This document shows positions 1-10,058 of a stretch of 64,000 nt of DNA, in pieces. This DNA comes from Rhypophila decipiens (taxonomy: Eukaryota; Ascomycota; Sordariomycetes; Sordariales; Naviculisporaceae), in assembly GCA_033297075.1 (NCBI GenBank), contig MU858173.1:48961-112960 (forward strand), written 5' to 3'. Within the stretch, counting starts at the first letter, position 1. Each line of letters starts with the position of its first letter. The notes beneath the pieces were generated by a model. The model had not been told where the DNA came from. It ran no database searches and saw nothing but the letters and a program-made list of their open reading frames with translations. Position numbers and translations under genes: made by a program.

Positions 1-379
1 GCAGCGATGTATAGTGGTCGAGCTCTTCGACCCAATCCTAAGTGGGCAGGGTGCTGCCATGGTGAGGGACGCAGTCAACATCGGTCAACGTAAACAATCT
101 CTTTGTTGGGTCAGGGTGGCAAACTCCTGCGGGTACAATGTGTCTGTCCTTTCTCAGAGACAGTACCCCTGAATTGTGACAGAAAGAGAAACAATGACCA
201 ATTCTGGAGTCCTTCCCTTTGTCCCTGTTGCCTAACCAATGAATAACACGAATTCCAAACAGCCACAAAAGCTTGTAGCTCGGCTTGTTTGAGAAACAAC
301 CTGAAACCCAAGGCCACCACTCGTTAGACAGTGAGATTATGCCAAACACATCCATTCCTCACCATGCCAGGGAAAGTAG

Positions 380-386
380 TATAAAA
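380..386 (+). promoter_or_regulatory. TATA box of the small gene at 607
   Basis: The string TATAAAA is followed by a pyrimidine/A-rich leader (about 400-606) typical of fungal 5' UTRs, and the first good start codon downstream is at 607. Assignment as a promoter is inference from sequence and position only. Confidence 0.4.
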
Positions 387-606
387 ACCACCAGAATCCA
401 CCACTTCTACTCACAATCACTTCCTTTCCCCCCAAACAAACAGCTCGATCTTGAGGCTCAAGACAACCAACTTGCAAGCCAAAGATCGAGTGCCCTTACT
501 GACCAACACAGACTAGACCTACCAAACAGTAGTCCAACTAAGTTCCGAGCCCCTCAAACGAACAAAACACAAAGAGAAGAAAAGAATCAACAAAGTCAAA
601 ACGAAA

Positions 607-831
607 ATGTCCACTTCCGACAACGGCGGCGGAAAAGAGCTGTACGACGACTGGCCAGAATTTCCGCCAGTCAACCTCAGCAAAGCAGGCCCAATCGACC
701 GGGAACTAGACATAGACGCGACCCCCCTCGACAAGATTCTCAAACCCTATGAGCGGTTCCACCTAATCGGACTAGGTCTAACAATCGGGCTGACAGGCCT
801 CATCTTGAACGAGCTGTCTGCCCTCATGTAG
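607..831 (+). CDS. Small hypothetical protein with a C-terminal hydrophobic segment
   Basis: A 74-residue uninterrupted ORF starts at ATG 607 in good context (AAAATGT). The first 45 residues are acidic and polar. The last 20 or so (around HLIGLGLTIGLTGLILNE) form a plausible single membrane segment, as in a tail-anchored protein. A TATAAAA box lies about 220 bp upstream with a pyrimidine-rich leader between, which supports a real gene. I do not recognise the family. It could be a small inner-membrane or ER protein; nothing in the sequence fixes a function. Confidence 0.6.
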   Translation: MSTSDNGGGKELYDDWPEFPPVNLSKAGPIDRELDIDATPLDKILKPYERFHLIGLGLTIGLTGLILNELSALM

Positions 832-1701
832 TCAAGCAAGAGTTTCCACACACACACACACACACACAGACACAAAACGACCGAGCAATCCCCGGCATTA
901 CAACGTTTCCTCAGGACAAAAAGGATGCACTCTTCACTCAACTCACTCACTCATTCACATGAGAAAGTGATGGTGCTCGTGATTGTGATCAACATTCTTT
1001 CCCTGGACAGGAGCAGCCGCAGGGACTCGGTCAAGTGTCTGTGTAGAACTTGGACAAAGTTTCAGCTGAACACGAAAGCTTGACCATCAAGCCTCAGCTA
1101 CACTGATCACTAATTAATATAACAGAATAATCCTTATATTTACATCCCAGTCCCATATCCCGCTAACCAATCCCCAGTGTAATGAAATTTTAGTAACTGT
1201 AATATTGTCCACTTCAGGTGTGCCTCCTTGTTTTGAACGAGCGCTACCTCAGCAGTCATGTCCTCCATCACTAGAATCGAAAGGTGCAGCAAATTGTGGT
1301 TATGCTGCATCATGCCACGGCCAGAAACGTTCTCTAGATATAAGTTTTTTTCAGATGAATCAATTAATAGGTACCTAACTGAACGCAAAGACAAGATGAG
1401 TGACGCAAGAAAAGAAATGATAACGAATAACGCCATCCGACCCGAGACATCATGCCATCCGTCTACTGGATCGCCGGTTAATCATCACCTGATATCATAA
1501 TACAAGTTGTCCTTTGGACCCTTCCACTTCCTTGAAATAAGAAATGCTCGTTGTATCATTCATCCCATACTCATCAACGGTCAACCTCATCTCATCATCT
1601 CCTCAAAATACAATGCCTCAACCCCACATTTTACTCATCCCCTTTGCATACCTTCCAGGCCGGAACCCTCATAATTGAGATCGAGTATTCTTGCCACAAG
1701 C
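832..1701. other. Intergenic; CA microsatellite, otherwise no gene seen
   Basis: A (CA)n run at 847-868 lies just after the small gene. The remainder is AT-leaning and holds only short unsupported ORFs. It separates the 3' end of the small gene from the 3' end of the convergent Ish1-like gene. Confidence 0.6.
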
Positions 1702-3455
1702 TTAGAGCTCCTTATGCACCTGCTCCTTGGCCTGCTGAGCCTTGTTCTTGGCGGCGTCAGCTCCCATGTTGAGCTGGCTGAGGACCCAGTCCCAACCTCC
1801 CTTGACGTTCTCTCCGAGCCTAGCGAGGATGGTTTCGGACGGTGATGATGTTCCGTACTTGAAGTAGGTGTGCTGCTTGCGAGCAAGGGCACGAATCTCG
1901 TTGATCTTTGATCCCTGAGGAACCGGGATGCCGTAGCTGTCGAGGTAAGCCTTCAAGTCGCTCTCGCTCCAGGTGTCGAAAGTGTTGGCCTTGGCGGAAT
2001 CGGTGGCGCTCGCGAGATAGCTGGTGACCGAAGCGTATGTATCACCTCCAGCGGACGAGGCAGAGGCATAGTAGGCCTGAGCGGCCTTGACAAGATCTTC
2101 GCGAGTGGCGCCGGCCTGCTCACTGGCCTTCTTTGCAGCAGCATTGCCGCTGTTGGCGAGGTAGGTCTTCAGGTTGTCGTAGGTGTAGTCATCATAGGTC
2201 CAGGCGGTCCAGCCAGATGCGGCCTTGTGAGAATGCTTACGAACCAAGGCACGGAGCTCATCGACCTTAGAGCCCTGAGGAACGGGCACACCACGAGCAT
2301 CCAGATATGCCTTCAGTCGGCTCTCGGACCAGGTATCGATGACCTTGTTGAATGCATCGGTCTTGGCTTGTGAAGCAGCGTCGGTGGCCTTGGCAACATT
2401 CTCGCCGACATTGGAGGTAGCAGCGCCATATGCTGAAGCAGCAGATGCACCAACGGTGTCACCCATGATCTCAGCACGATGCTTTCGGACGAGGGCGCGC
2501 AGCTGGTTGACCTTGGTACCCTGAGGAACGTTGATGGAATTCTTGTCGCAGAACTCCTTCAGCTGGGACTCGCTCCAGGCATCAATGAGCTTGTCAGTCA
2601 CGGATGCATATGCCGCCTCGGCACTGGCTTGGGCCTTGGCCTTTTGTTCCTGGGCGCGGAGGTATGCAAGTCGTGAGTTGCGGCGGACGGAGGCAACGAG
2701 CTTGTCTCTCTATAAAAGGTTATCAGCATTGAACGAGGCAAAAATAGGTGGAAGGGAACGTACCGTGGTCGGCTGAGGAGCAGGGATGCCATGAGTGTCG
2801 AGCCATTCCTTCAAGTCAGATTCGCTCCAGGTAGAATAGAGCCAGTTGCCAGGGTATGAGGCCGTCTCACCGGCCTTCTCAGCGGCTGTCTCGTAGGCAC
2901 TCCGAGCCTTCTGGAGCAGAGTGTCGCGCTTTCGGGGCTGGGGAACAGGAATACCGTGGTAATCGCAGAAAGACTTGAGCTGGCTGTCGGTCCAAGTGTC
3001 CAAGATCCAATCCTTGACGCTGCCCCAGGCAGTCTGAGCTTTGTCTTCAGTCTCGTACCAGGTGCCCGAAACCTGATTGACGAGAGCATCCTTGTTTGCA
3101 CCAGCAGACTGCTTCGTCTCGATGCCCTTCTGCTTCAAGTACTCACTCAACTGAGCCGAGTCCCAGTTCTTGTATGGTGTCGTGACCCAGGAATCCCAGT
3201 TCTCAGAGACGAGCTTCTCGAGTTGCTTGCGATCTGCTGGGGTGGGGTAGGGGACATCGTGATCTGAGAGCCACCGCTCGAGCTCCGTCTCGTGCCACTT
3301 GTTGTATGCTATGAAATAACCTGTCAATTGGTTTTTCTGGAATGTCAATGAGATCCAGGAGAAAATAGGGACGTACCAGCATTGGAGAACCATGAGCTAC
3401 CGAGGGCGACGTCAGCCACCACGGCCAACGAAAAGAGGGCCGCTGAGATCCTCAT
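1702..3455 (-). CDS. Ish1/Msc1-like stress protein, tandem Ish1 domains
   Basis: Three exons on the minus strand: 3455..3377, 3308..2764 and 2709..1702, with introns 3376..3309 (GTACGT..TAG) and 2763..2710 (GTACGT..TAG). They join in frame to 543 residues. Exon 1 encodes a signal peptide (MRISAALFSLAVVADVALG). The rest carries about seven Ish1-type units with the pattern W-S/T-E-S-x-L-K-x-(Y/F/W)-L/C-D-x-x-G-I-P-V-P-Q, followed by basic A-L-V-R-K-H stretches. In fission yeast Ish1 is a stress-induced nuclear-envelope protein under the Spc1 MAP kinase pathway; budding yeast Msc1 is the related ER/nuclear-envelope protein. A similar role here is inference. Two perfect CRE palindromes lie 464 and 649 bp upstream of the start. 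Confidence 0.9.
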
Positions 3456-3918
3456 TGTGTGCGAGTGTACTGTTCAAATCGTGATTGTCGTCTGTTGGTT
3501 TGGGGATTGTGGTTAAACGTAGATATTGATCAGAGCAAAGCGAGTCGAAGCACTATTGCTGGTTAATATTGGTGAAGTTGGGGAGGAAAAGGGAGAGAAA
3601 AGAGAGAATGGGATTCAGCAGTGACGTGATGGAGTGCTGGAACAGCAGAGCGGTGGCTGCCTTCTGAGACAAAGAAGCTACTGGTAGCGTGGAGAGTCAA
3701 GACGTCATTGTTTCCAACGTTTGGAGGGCAGGCAGGATTGGACCAGATGTGTTGCAGCTCGCCAGCTGTCGAAGTCCGGTGGCAGCCAATCAAAGGCGGA
3801 CTACGCACTGCACAGGTGTGCAGACTGAACCGCAAACAAGTGACAATCGACACTTTCGCGAAGCACATGTCAAGTGAGACGCGATCAAGGGCGGTGGGAG
3901 AAAAGCCTCCGGCCCCGG

Positions 3919-3926
3919 TGACGTCA
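3919..3926. promoter_or_regulatory. CRE palindrome TGACGTCA upstream of the Ish1-like gene
   Basis: Perfect 8-bp ATF/CREB site, 464 bp upstream of the Ish1-like start codon. A 7-of-8 relative (AGACGTCA) lies at about 3699-3706. Confidence 0.55.
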
Positions 3927-4103
3927 GTCCGCTGCACATCACGGCGGGACACTGCAGTTGGCGATTGGCCACCGGCGAATTTTCAAAACAATCCTTCCCA
4001 AGCTGCTGCTCTTTCATCTGTTTGGGATCACACAGGTGGAGTCCTATCGATCATCATTTGCTTTCCTTCCACTGTCAGGTTGCTGCAACGCAGAAGATCT
4101 CTA

Positions 4104-4111
4104 TGACGTCA
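4104..4111. promoter_or_regulatory. Second CRE palindrome TGACGTCA
   Basis: Perfect ATF/CREB site 185 bp from the first, with a further half-site-like TGACGTT just downstream. It belongs to the same intergenic region, facing the Ish1-like gene. Confidence 0.5.
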
Positions 4112-4400
4112 CCAGATGGCCATGACGTTCCAGCCCTTCGAGTGCCAAGCCAACAGCCACTTTGACGACGAGCGGCAACCAACGATAGCGACAGATTTCA
4201 ATCAATGCACGAGCTATCAATCTGGGTCCGGGTTCCTGGGAGCTTCGTGAGGGTTACACGTGTAATATGAATGTGCAAGCTGCTCAAGAGCACAGTTAGC
4301 TGGCCGGCGAGTGTACATATTACACTTCGTGTAAGGACCAAGCGAGGTACATGTACCCTTGACCGCCTCCTAATGAACAAGGTGCAAAAGACCCACGCAA

Positions 4401-4454
4401 CATCCAAGGGTGAGATTGCATCCAAGGGTGAGATTGCATCCAAGGGTGAGATTG
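4401..4454 (+). repeat. Three tandem copies of an 18-bp unit
   Basis: The unit catccaagggtgagattg occurs three times with no visible differences. It is noncoding and lies in the intergenic region between the Ish1-like and beta-lactamase-like genes. Confidence 0.9.
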
Positions 4455-4870
4455 GGCCGGCAGGCCGGTCATGAACCGCAGACCGGTGGCCTGCATCGGG
4501 GAGTGACAAGTTTTAATGAGTCTCCACAGTCAACGGCCACCCGGCCCTTTCCCTTTCCCTTGCCGTCTGGGTGCGGCGAATCGTTCGGGTCTGAGGAAAA
4601 GAGCGGGCCGGACACGGAGCCACGCCACCCGGCCCGAGAACACCCAAAACTGCACCTACACAGATGTAGAATCGAGGGATGGGTCAAAAATTTACACTCA
4701 AACTCCATTCTCTATAGTGGGCTTACAGGGCACTACCCGCCTGAATGGATGGAATTCAGGGGGTATTCCAAGGCACTGTTTTAGGGGTTCTTAGCGCCCC
4801 CTCAATTTTGGCCCTTTCGACTTTGACCAATCCCATTTCGACGCCCACGTGCCTACTAACCTCAAACAAA

Positions 4871-4902
4871 AGCAAACTGCGAGCATGGAGCAAGCATTAC
4901 AC
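4871..4902 (+). repeat. Displaced copy of the beta-lactamase-like gene start
   Basis: These 32 bases match 5168-5199, which contains the start codon at 5182, at 28 of 32 positions including the ATG. The 297 bp between the copies is AT-rich in its first half (about 4915-5045). Confidence 0.75.
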
Positions 4903-5181
4903 TTTCACGTAGGTATAAAACAGGGACTGATTTCAGATATAGTCTTTTAAGGTGTTAATATCTTTTGTCTTTATGATAATATGTAATTAGATTTTCACAC
5001 TCCATAATTACCAATACAGATATCCGTGTACCTAGGTATGTAATATCGAGACCATTTGAATCTGATGTGCTTTCATCGCCCAGGAACGAACCGTACTTAT
5101 TCCGGCCAAACTGCTCGTCTGCTCTGTTTCTTTCGTAGTTTCGTCGTCCAACTGCTCGTCTACCGCAAGCAAACTGTTAGC

Positions 5182-6751
5182 ATGGAACAAGCACTACACA
5201 ATCGAATCCCGAGATGGGAAGCCATCCGCAACATCACTGGACAACCTGGCATCTCCGTCGGCGTCATACACCAAGGCCGCGAAGTTTTAAACTATCATGC
5301 CGGCGTCATCGATTTCGATACGAACAAGAAGCCCAACGGTGATACTCTCTATTGCATTGCCTCCTTGTCCAAGGCCCTCATGGCCGCGTCGATTGACATG
5401 CTGGTCCGGGAAGGCGAGACATCGTGGGACACGCCTGTGCACTCCATTATTCCTGAGTTCCGGCACACCCACAAGACCGCTGAACTCAAAGGCATGACTC
5501 TGCGGGACATCTGTTCACACCGTACTGGTCTGCTTAGCCTGGACGAAATCACCCAGGGCCTCGACGGCAGGATTCTCATTGACAAGAAGGAGGTGGTCAA
5601 AGTCTGCAACGCCATGCCCGTCAAACACGAACTGAGGAGCAGCTTCCTCTACAACAACGGTCTCTTTGAGCTCGCGGGTCACGTGGTGGAGCGTCTCTCG
5701 GGCTATTCTACCTGGGGCGTCTTCCAGCACGAACGTATCTATGAGCCCCTCGGCATGAATCGCACGAGGGCATTCAGAGATGACGACGAGATTGACGATA
5801 ACTTTGCCCAGCCTTATATGATTCTCACTGATGGCACGCCATCCTACATTCCCTCTACCGAGTTATCAGTCGATTCGATGAACGGCGGTTCTGGAGGCGT
5901 GAGAAGCTCGCTGAACGACTTGCTGAAGTGGAGTCGGTGCCTCCTGGCCTCATTCGACAAGGCATTGCCCGAGATGGTGGCATCGTGCCTCACAACTCGC
6001 CCATTTTCACCAGGTGCACCATTGCAAACCCTGAGGATGCAGAAGCGGGGGATTACTGCACCGGCTGGTGCCATCATCGAACTCCTGCCAAATTGGGGCT
6101 AATTTCGCCAAATCGAACCCTCATTTCCCCGTCTTGGGGGCTGCTTCTCCGTCCCTACTTGTCTATGGCCACCAAGGAGACGTACCCGGCAACACGTGCA
6201 ACATTTACATCATCCCAGAAACGAACTCAGCTGTGGTTGTGCTCGCCAACGGCACCGGCCACAGTGATGCAACAGACTGGATTGCCCAAGACATCATTCA
6301 GACCATATCGGAACTCAAGCCAGAGGTTGACTTTCTCTCAGTGGCCAAGGAGGCCTCAAGGCTGTATCTCTCCCACTACACCCGCGACTTTCGGGACCCC
6401 CTTGAACGTAATCGAGGAGCCAAATCTCCGCTCCCCCCTCTCGGCGACTTTGTGGGGACCTATGTCATGGAAGACCTCGACGTGGTCTTTATTTGTGTGT
6501 CCCTCGTCCCGAACTCGGGCATAATGCGGATGCGGATCAATGGGCACGATGACCAAGCGATGGTGCTGAATTATTACAATGATGACGTTTTCAGTTATCT
6601 CCCAGATAGCTACGACGAATGCCTCAAACGTGGCCTGGACAGGACACACTGGTCCGCTTTCCTGATACATTTCCTGCGTGATGAACAGGGCCGTGTCAAG
6701 GGCTGCCGCTGGGAGCTAGACGGTGTCGACACTTTGTTCACTCGCAAATAG
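5182..6751 (+). pseudogene. Beta-lactamase-fold serine hydrolase, two apparent frameshifts
   Basis: The start is placed at ATG 5182 (MEQALHNRIP), where the family similarity begins. Class C beta-lactamase/serine hydrolase signatures are present: S-L-S-K at residues 61-64 (nucleophile Ser and Lys) and a Y-N-N motif further on. Reading starts in frame 1 and must move to frame 3 near 5960 and to frame 2 near 6140 to keep the protein continuous (DGGIVPHNSPIFT in one frame, SLLVYGHQGDVPG in the next). Each shift looks like one missing base, beside GG and CCCC. As written, the protein ends early at 6102 and lacks its C-terminal third. Secretion is not evident. Either a decayed gene or consensus errors. 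Confidence 0.8.
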
Positions 6752-7205
6752 TTTTGGTTATTATATAAGGGCTTCATAAACACGCGCCTTTTAGCAGACA
6801 GACTACAATAGTATCAATGAACTAATAGTCTCTCAAAGCTAGCGCTTATCGAGATACATGACTGACAATAGAAAGAGAGAGAAAAGACTGCCTGCAAAGT
6901 CCACACTTTACCACATCAAAACTGGATACACACAAAGCCCGACCGATTGGAATATTCAGTGTTTTCTGACTGAATACAGCTGAGACGTTTCTTGGAATCC
7001 TTTCTGCCACGAACTAGGCGACAGCTTGATCATATGATAAACAGCGTCCCTGCAAACCCTGTGCCAGGGTTGAGCCTGCGTGTCTTGCAAAAGAAGGATT
7101 GCACCCTTCGGCTGGTCCCAGCGACTGATGGAAAATCTTGTCAGTACAAAATGGCTCGTTGGTCATGTCCAGACCAATATTCGAATCAGACGTGAATAGG
7201 GTGTC
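6752..7205. other. Intergenic, convergent 3' ends
   Basis: The region is AT-rich just after the hydrolase, with no supported gene. It lies between two tail-to-tail genes. Confidence 0.5.
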
Positions 7206-7733
7206 TTACCAAGTATCGACCAGCCACAGCAACACTTTCCAAGCACCAGATTGAGAATGACCATGAGCAGGCAAAGCGTCTGCCTTGCTATGGCGCCTTC
7301 TTATCCACCACGTCGATTTGACTCTTCCCACGCTGTAAAGGTCGACCCCCCCCCCCCCCCCCGCTGCCCTGCCTCGCGATTCTCCCTCCTGCTGCATCCC
7401 AAATTTCCACGCAGCATAACTGGTCGCCCTCCCGGGGCAATAGAAGAACCACAGGATCCAGCAAACCACGCATACGGCATAGTAAACTGCGCCGAGCACA
7501 AGTACGAGCGGTACCAAGGGCGATATCAAGGCAGCGCCGAGCAAAACGAGGATGAATAGGCCGGGCACGGCCCAGACTTTGGGCCACCTGTAGTAAGAAT
7601 CCATAGCGACAATGGCCATGGTGTAGAATGTCACGATGCCTTGTGAATAGAAATATCCATTGGATCCGAGGATTTCAGCTAGGCTGCTTGTGAAGTGGTC
7701 CACTGGGCCTGCTTGGTGAGTAGCTGGAGCCAT
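7206..7733 (-). CDS. Small polytopic membrane protein, first member of a tandem family
   Basis: A 175-residue ORF begins at ATG 7733 (MAPATHQAGPVDHF). Two to four hydrophobic segments occupy about residues 30-105, ending in a Cys/Trp-rich stretch (CVVCWILWFFYC). The part after that is read through a run of 17 C on the + strand, giving a Gly tract; the tail has no PPxY motif, unlike the relatives at 9129 and 10059. The C-terminal frame is therefore doubtful: a length change in the run, or an intron, would alter it. The family is unrecognised. The neighbours on the same strand share the layout of membrane segments followed by a soluble tail. Confidence 0.6.
   Translation of the reverse strand: MAPATHQAGPVDHFTSSLAEILGSNGYFYSQGIVTFYTMAIVAMDSYYRWPKVWAVPGLFILVLLGAALISPLVPLVLVLGAVYYAVCVVCWILWFFYCPGRATSYAAWKFGMQQEGESRGRAAGGGGGVDLYSVGRVKSTWWIRRRHSKADALPAHGHSQSGAWKVLLWLVDTW
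7346..7362 (+). repeat. Homopolymer run of 17 C inside a coding region
   Basis: A C17 tract (G17 on the coding strand) lies within the membrane-protein ORF at 7206-7733. Length is prone to slippage and sequencing error. Confidence 0.95.
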
Positions 7734-7884
7734 TGGGACTGCCTTGATCTGTCGAGATATCGTCTAGTCCTCAGCTGTGAGGACGAAAGTGGTAGGGCGG
7801 TAGGATTATGGAGGAAGTCAAGGACTTTGGAACAGCAAGAGATTCCAAAAGTGCGTACTTGTGTGGGTCGGGACCCTGAACCCC

Positions 7885-7965
7885 GGAGTCACAGTCACCT
7901 GGGGTAAAGCTCTTCAAAAATAAATGTTAATACGCCACATGCTCGGTGGCTGCCGTAGAAATGCT
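7885..7965. repeat. Segmental duplication, copy 1 (partner about 8627-8710)
   Basis: The two stretches share an interrupted string including gggtaa..., aatacgccac..., and ggtggctgccgta, and the similarity continues weakly on both sides (ctgtcgat further downstream in each). They mark a duplicated flank between members of the membrane-protein family. Confidence 0.7.
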
Positions 7966-8365
7966 AATATCATTCATTTGGTATCCGTGTGATAATTTCT
8001 GTGCTCAGGTCAACTTGGTCAACTCTTCATTGTGATTTAATCGTACTGTCGATATCCGTGTATTCGGTCTCATGCCCGACTCGGAAAAGCCCCAAGGAGT
8101 TAAGAATCGTTCTCTCGCAAATTGTAATAAAACCGGTAGGTTGGCCACCTGACTAGTAGCTGTAGAACCACCTCTATAACATCTTGCTAATGTTGAACCT
8201 AGGGATCTTGCAAAGGAGATACTTGTACCCTTGGACCTGGTGTCTATGACGTGACAGGTGAGATCTGGTCAGTATGAGATGACGGTTCCGGGTTTGGCAT
8301 GTTTCAACTAGAATACGACTCAGAAATGAACGAGGGAATCTCTTACCAAGTGCAATACAAGCTCA

Positions 8366-8512
8366 TTAAGAAAACCAATCACCTCGGTATCCCCAATCCT
8401 GATATGGTGGAGGAGGCGTATTCGCCACTCCCGGTTGATACTCTCTGGTCCGGCGCCTAGGCGGCGGAGGAGTTTTCACCACCGTGGACGGACAGTAGAG
8501 AAACCTAAGACA
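8366..8512 (-). pseudogene. C-terminal relic of the PPxY membrane-protein family
   Basis: An open frame ending at TAA (8366-8368) encodes a short aromatic/Cys stretch (WCLRFLYCPS), resembling the end of the last membrane segment of the gene at 7206 (ILWFFYCPG). A basic tail follows with GVANTPPPPYQDW, which parallels the GVV-x-x-PP tails of the genes at 9129 and 10059. No membrane segments are found upstream, so it is either a last exon of an unresolved gene or a decayed copy. The duplicated flanks on each side favour a decayed copy. Confidence 0.5.
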
Positions 8513-8626
8513 CCAAGAGACCCTGGATCGTTCTGGTCCTAAGTCGCAAGGAAGCTGAATAGATCGTCAGGATGAGGGAAAGATGGCACTGCTGATGAGG
8601 AGACGACGAAAATGCTTTCTTATGTG

Positions 8627-8710
8627 GACCCGGGATGGGTCCCGTCATCTCGGGTAAGCCTTCCAGAATCAAAGTCAATACGCCACCATGTTCTGGTGGC
8701 TGCCGTAAAA
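8627..8710. repeat. Segmental duplication, copy 2
   Basis: Partner of 7885-7965. It sits 5' of the relic tail at 8366-8512, in the same relative position as copy 1 has to the gene at 7206. Confidence 0.65.
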
Positions 8711-9128
8711 AGTCAAACTTCGATTTTTTGTGTTCAGGTGATCATTTCCCTCATCAGGACGAAAATTCTTATTGGATAATTTGAATTCAGAACTGTCGAT
8801 GTACCACCATTCGCTCTTCTAGTCTTAGTCCAGAAAAGGCCTCCAAAGCGCAAAGACTCTGGCTTTAGAATAGCTAGATCCTGAATTGCACGCCCTCCTT
8901 TGCTCATTGAAACTTATGGTTTCATCATAGAAATGTTCAGAATCCAATGGGACTCCCGATGGAGCCGGCAAAAACTTGAACCCGGCCACATCCTCATGTC
9001 CATGGGACCCTTCCACGATACCTGTTATTGAGGCTGAAATGTGTCAGTAAATGAAAGGTATGGTCGTTATGATCAAGAAAATAACTCACCATCTCCAAGG
9101 CCCAAAAGGCGACCGGCCGACCATATCC

Positions 9129-9626
9129 TCACGATCTCAAGGCCGCTGCCTGAGAGTACGAAGGGGGTGAAGCCGTTGCCTCAGGATACGAAGGGAGCTC
9201 CATGGCCCTCTCCCTATAACTAGGCGGCTTGCTGACAACGCCAGTGTTGCTCTCCTCATCCTCAGTGTCAGTCCATTCTTCCGAGTCCCCAATGTTACTC
9301 TCTTCGTCTCTAGCACCGCGACTCGGATTCCTCACTGTCTTTCTCTGGTCCCTGGCGTAAGGCCCCTTGGAGGAAAAAGCCCAACAACAAATAACCAGTG
9401 ACAAAACCACGAGGAATGGCCAGACAAGACCTACGCAGAGAGCCTCGAGGACAATGCAAATCCAGACGATAAGTTTCTTGAGTACTCCCGGATATCTCCC
9501 CATGTCACGAGCAGAAATAGCAACCCAAACGCCAGCCCAGCAGAGACCCCAAAAGACATACAGGCCGAGCGCAATGAAGATCCAGTCGTCCGTGTGCTGG
9601 TTTCGTCCCAGGACACAACCTCCCAT
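9129..9626 (-). CDS. Membrane protein with PPSY-rich cytosolic tail
   Basis: A 165-residue protein starts at ATG 9626 (MGGCVLGRNQ). The frame is open further upstream, but that part is low-complexity and comes from an AAAATG repeat. Hydrophobic segments lie at about residues 14-35 and 45-80 (CIVLEALCVGLVWPFLVVLS). An acidic linker follows, and the tail carries KPPSY, ELPSY and SPPSY motifs. PPxY-type motifs are known ligands of WW-domain proteins such as Nedd4/Rsp5 ligases; whether these are used is inference. It is clearly paralogous to the next gene (10059): same topology and the same GVV-x-x-PP...MELPSY tail. Confidence 0.7.
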   Translation of the reverse strand: MGGCVLGRNQHTDDWIFIALGLYVFWGLCWAGVWVAISARDMGRYPGVLKKLIVWICIVLEALCVGLVWPFLVVLSLVICCWAFSSKGPYARDQRKTVRNPSRGARDEESNIGDSEEWTDTEDEESNTGVVSKPPSYRERAMELPSYPEATASPPSYSQAAALRS

Positions 9627-9792
9627 GGTGCCTTGTTTCGATTTGCGTTGAGACCTGCGCTGATGATTCTTGCAAAAGGTGTCTGATAGGACGTGACTGA
9701 GGCGATTTCCCGATTCGGGGCAGTCCCTGGAATGGCGCAAGTTGGCGTCTGTTGACAGTGAAACGAGGCGAAAAAGAAAAGAACAAAAAACC

Positions 9793-9816
9793 AAAATGAA
9801 AATGAAAATGAAAATG
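9793..9816 (+). repeat. Four tandem AAAATG hexamers
   Basis: Exact (AAAATG)4 just upstream of the membrane-protein start at 9626. Confidence 0.95.
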
Positions 9817-10058
9817 AAAAGAGATGTATTTGTGGCAAAGTTAAACATTAGATTTGGCAGGCTTAATCCAGGGCCCAGAAACCTCTGGCCGATATGAAGA
9901 GAGTTCCAACCCTAAATATCTAACCCGTGACCTTTATTCTTTTGGGTAATAAACTTTCATGATATTTCCCTCTCGAACCCTCAATCCAGGTGAATTGCTC
10001 AGCTAGATCATAAGAGTAGGCGTTTAAGACCTGGTCGCCAACCATCCACAGAACGCGC

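Noticed and set aside
3563..4106. Overlapping + and - ORFs of about 130 codons upstream of the Ish1-like gene
   Set aside because: They lie in the promoter region with CRE sites; mutually overlapping and without domains.
4401..4454. Possible CRISPR-like array at the 18-bp repeats
   Set aside because: Direct tandem copies without spacers in a eukaryotic genome; a simple tandem repeat.
5182..6751. Introns as explanation for the two frame changes in the hydrolase
   Set aside because: Family sequence is continuous right up to each switch, leaving no room for a GT..AG intron.
8825..9016. 63-codon minus-strand ORF between membrane-protein genes
   Set aside because: No membrane segment or tail motif of the family; too short to support.
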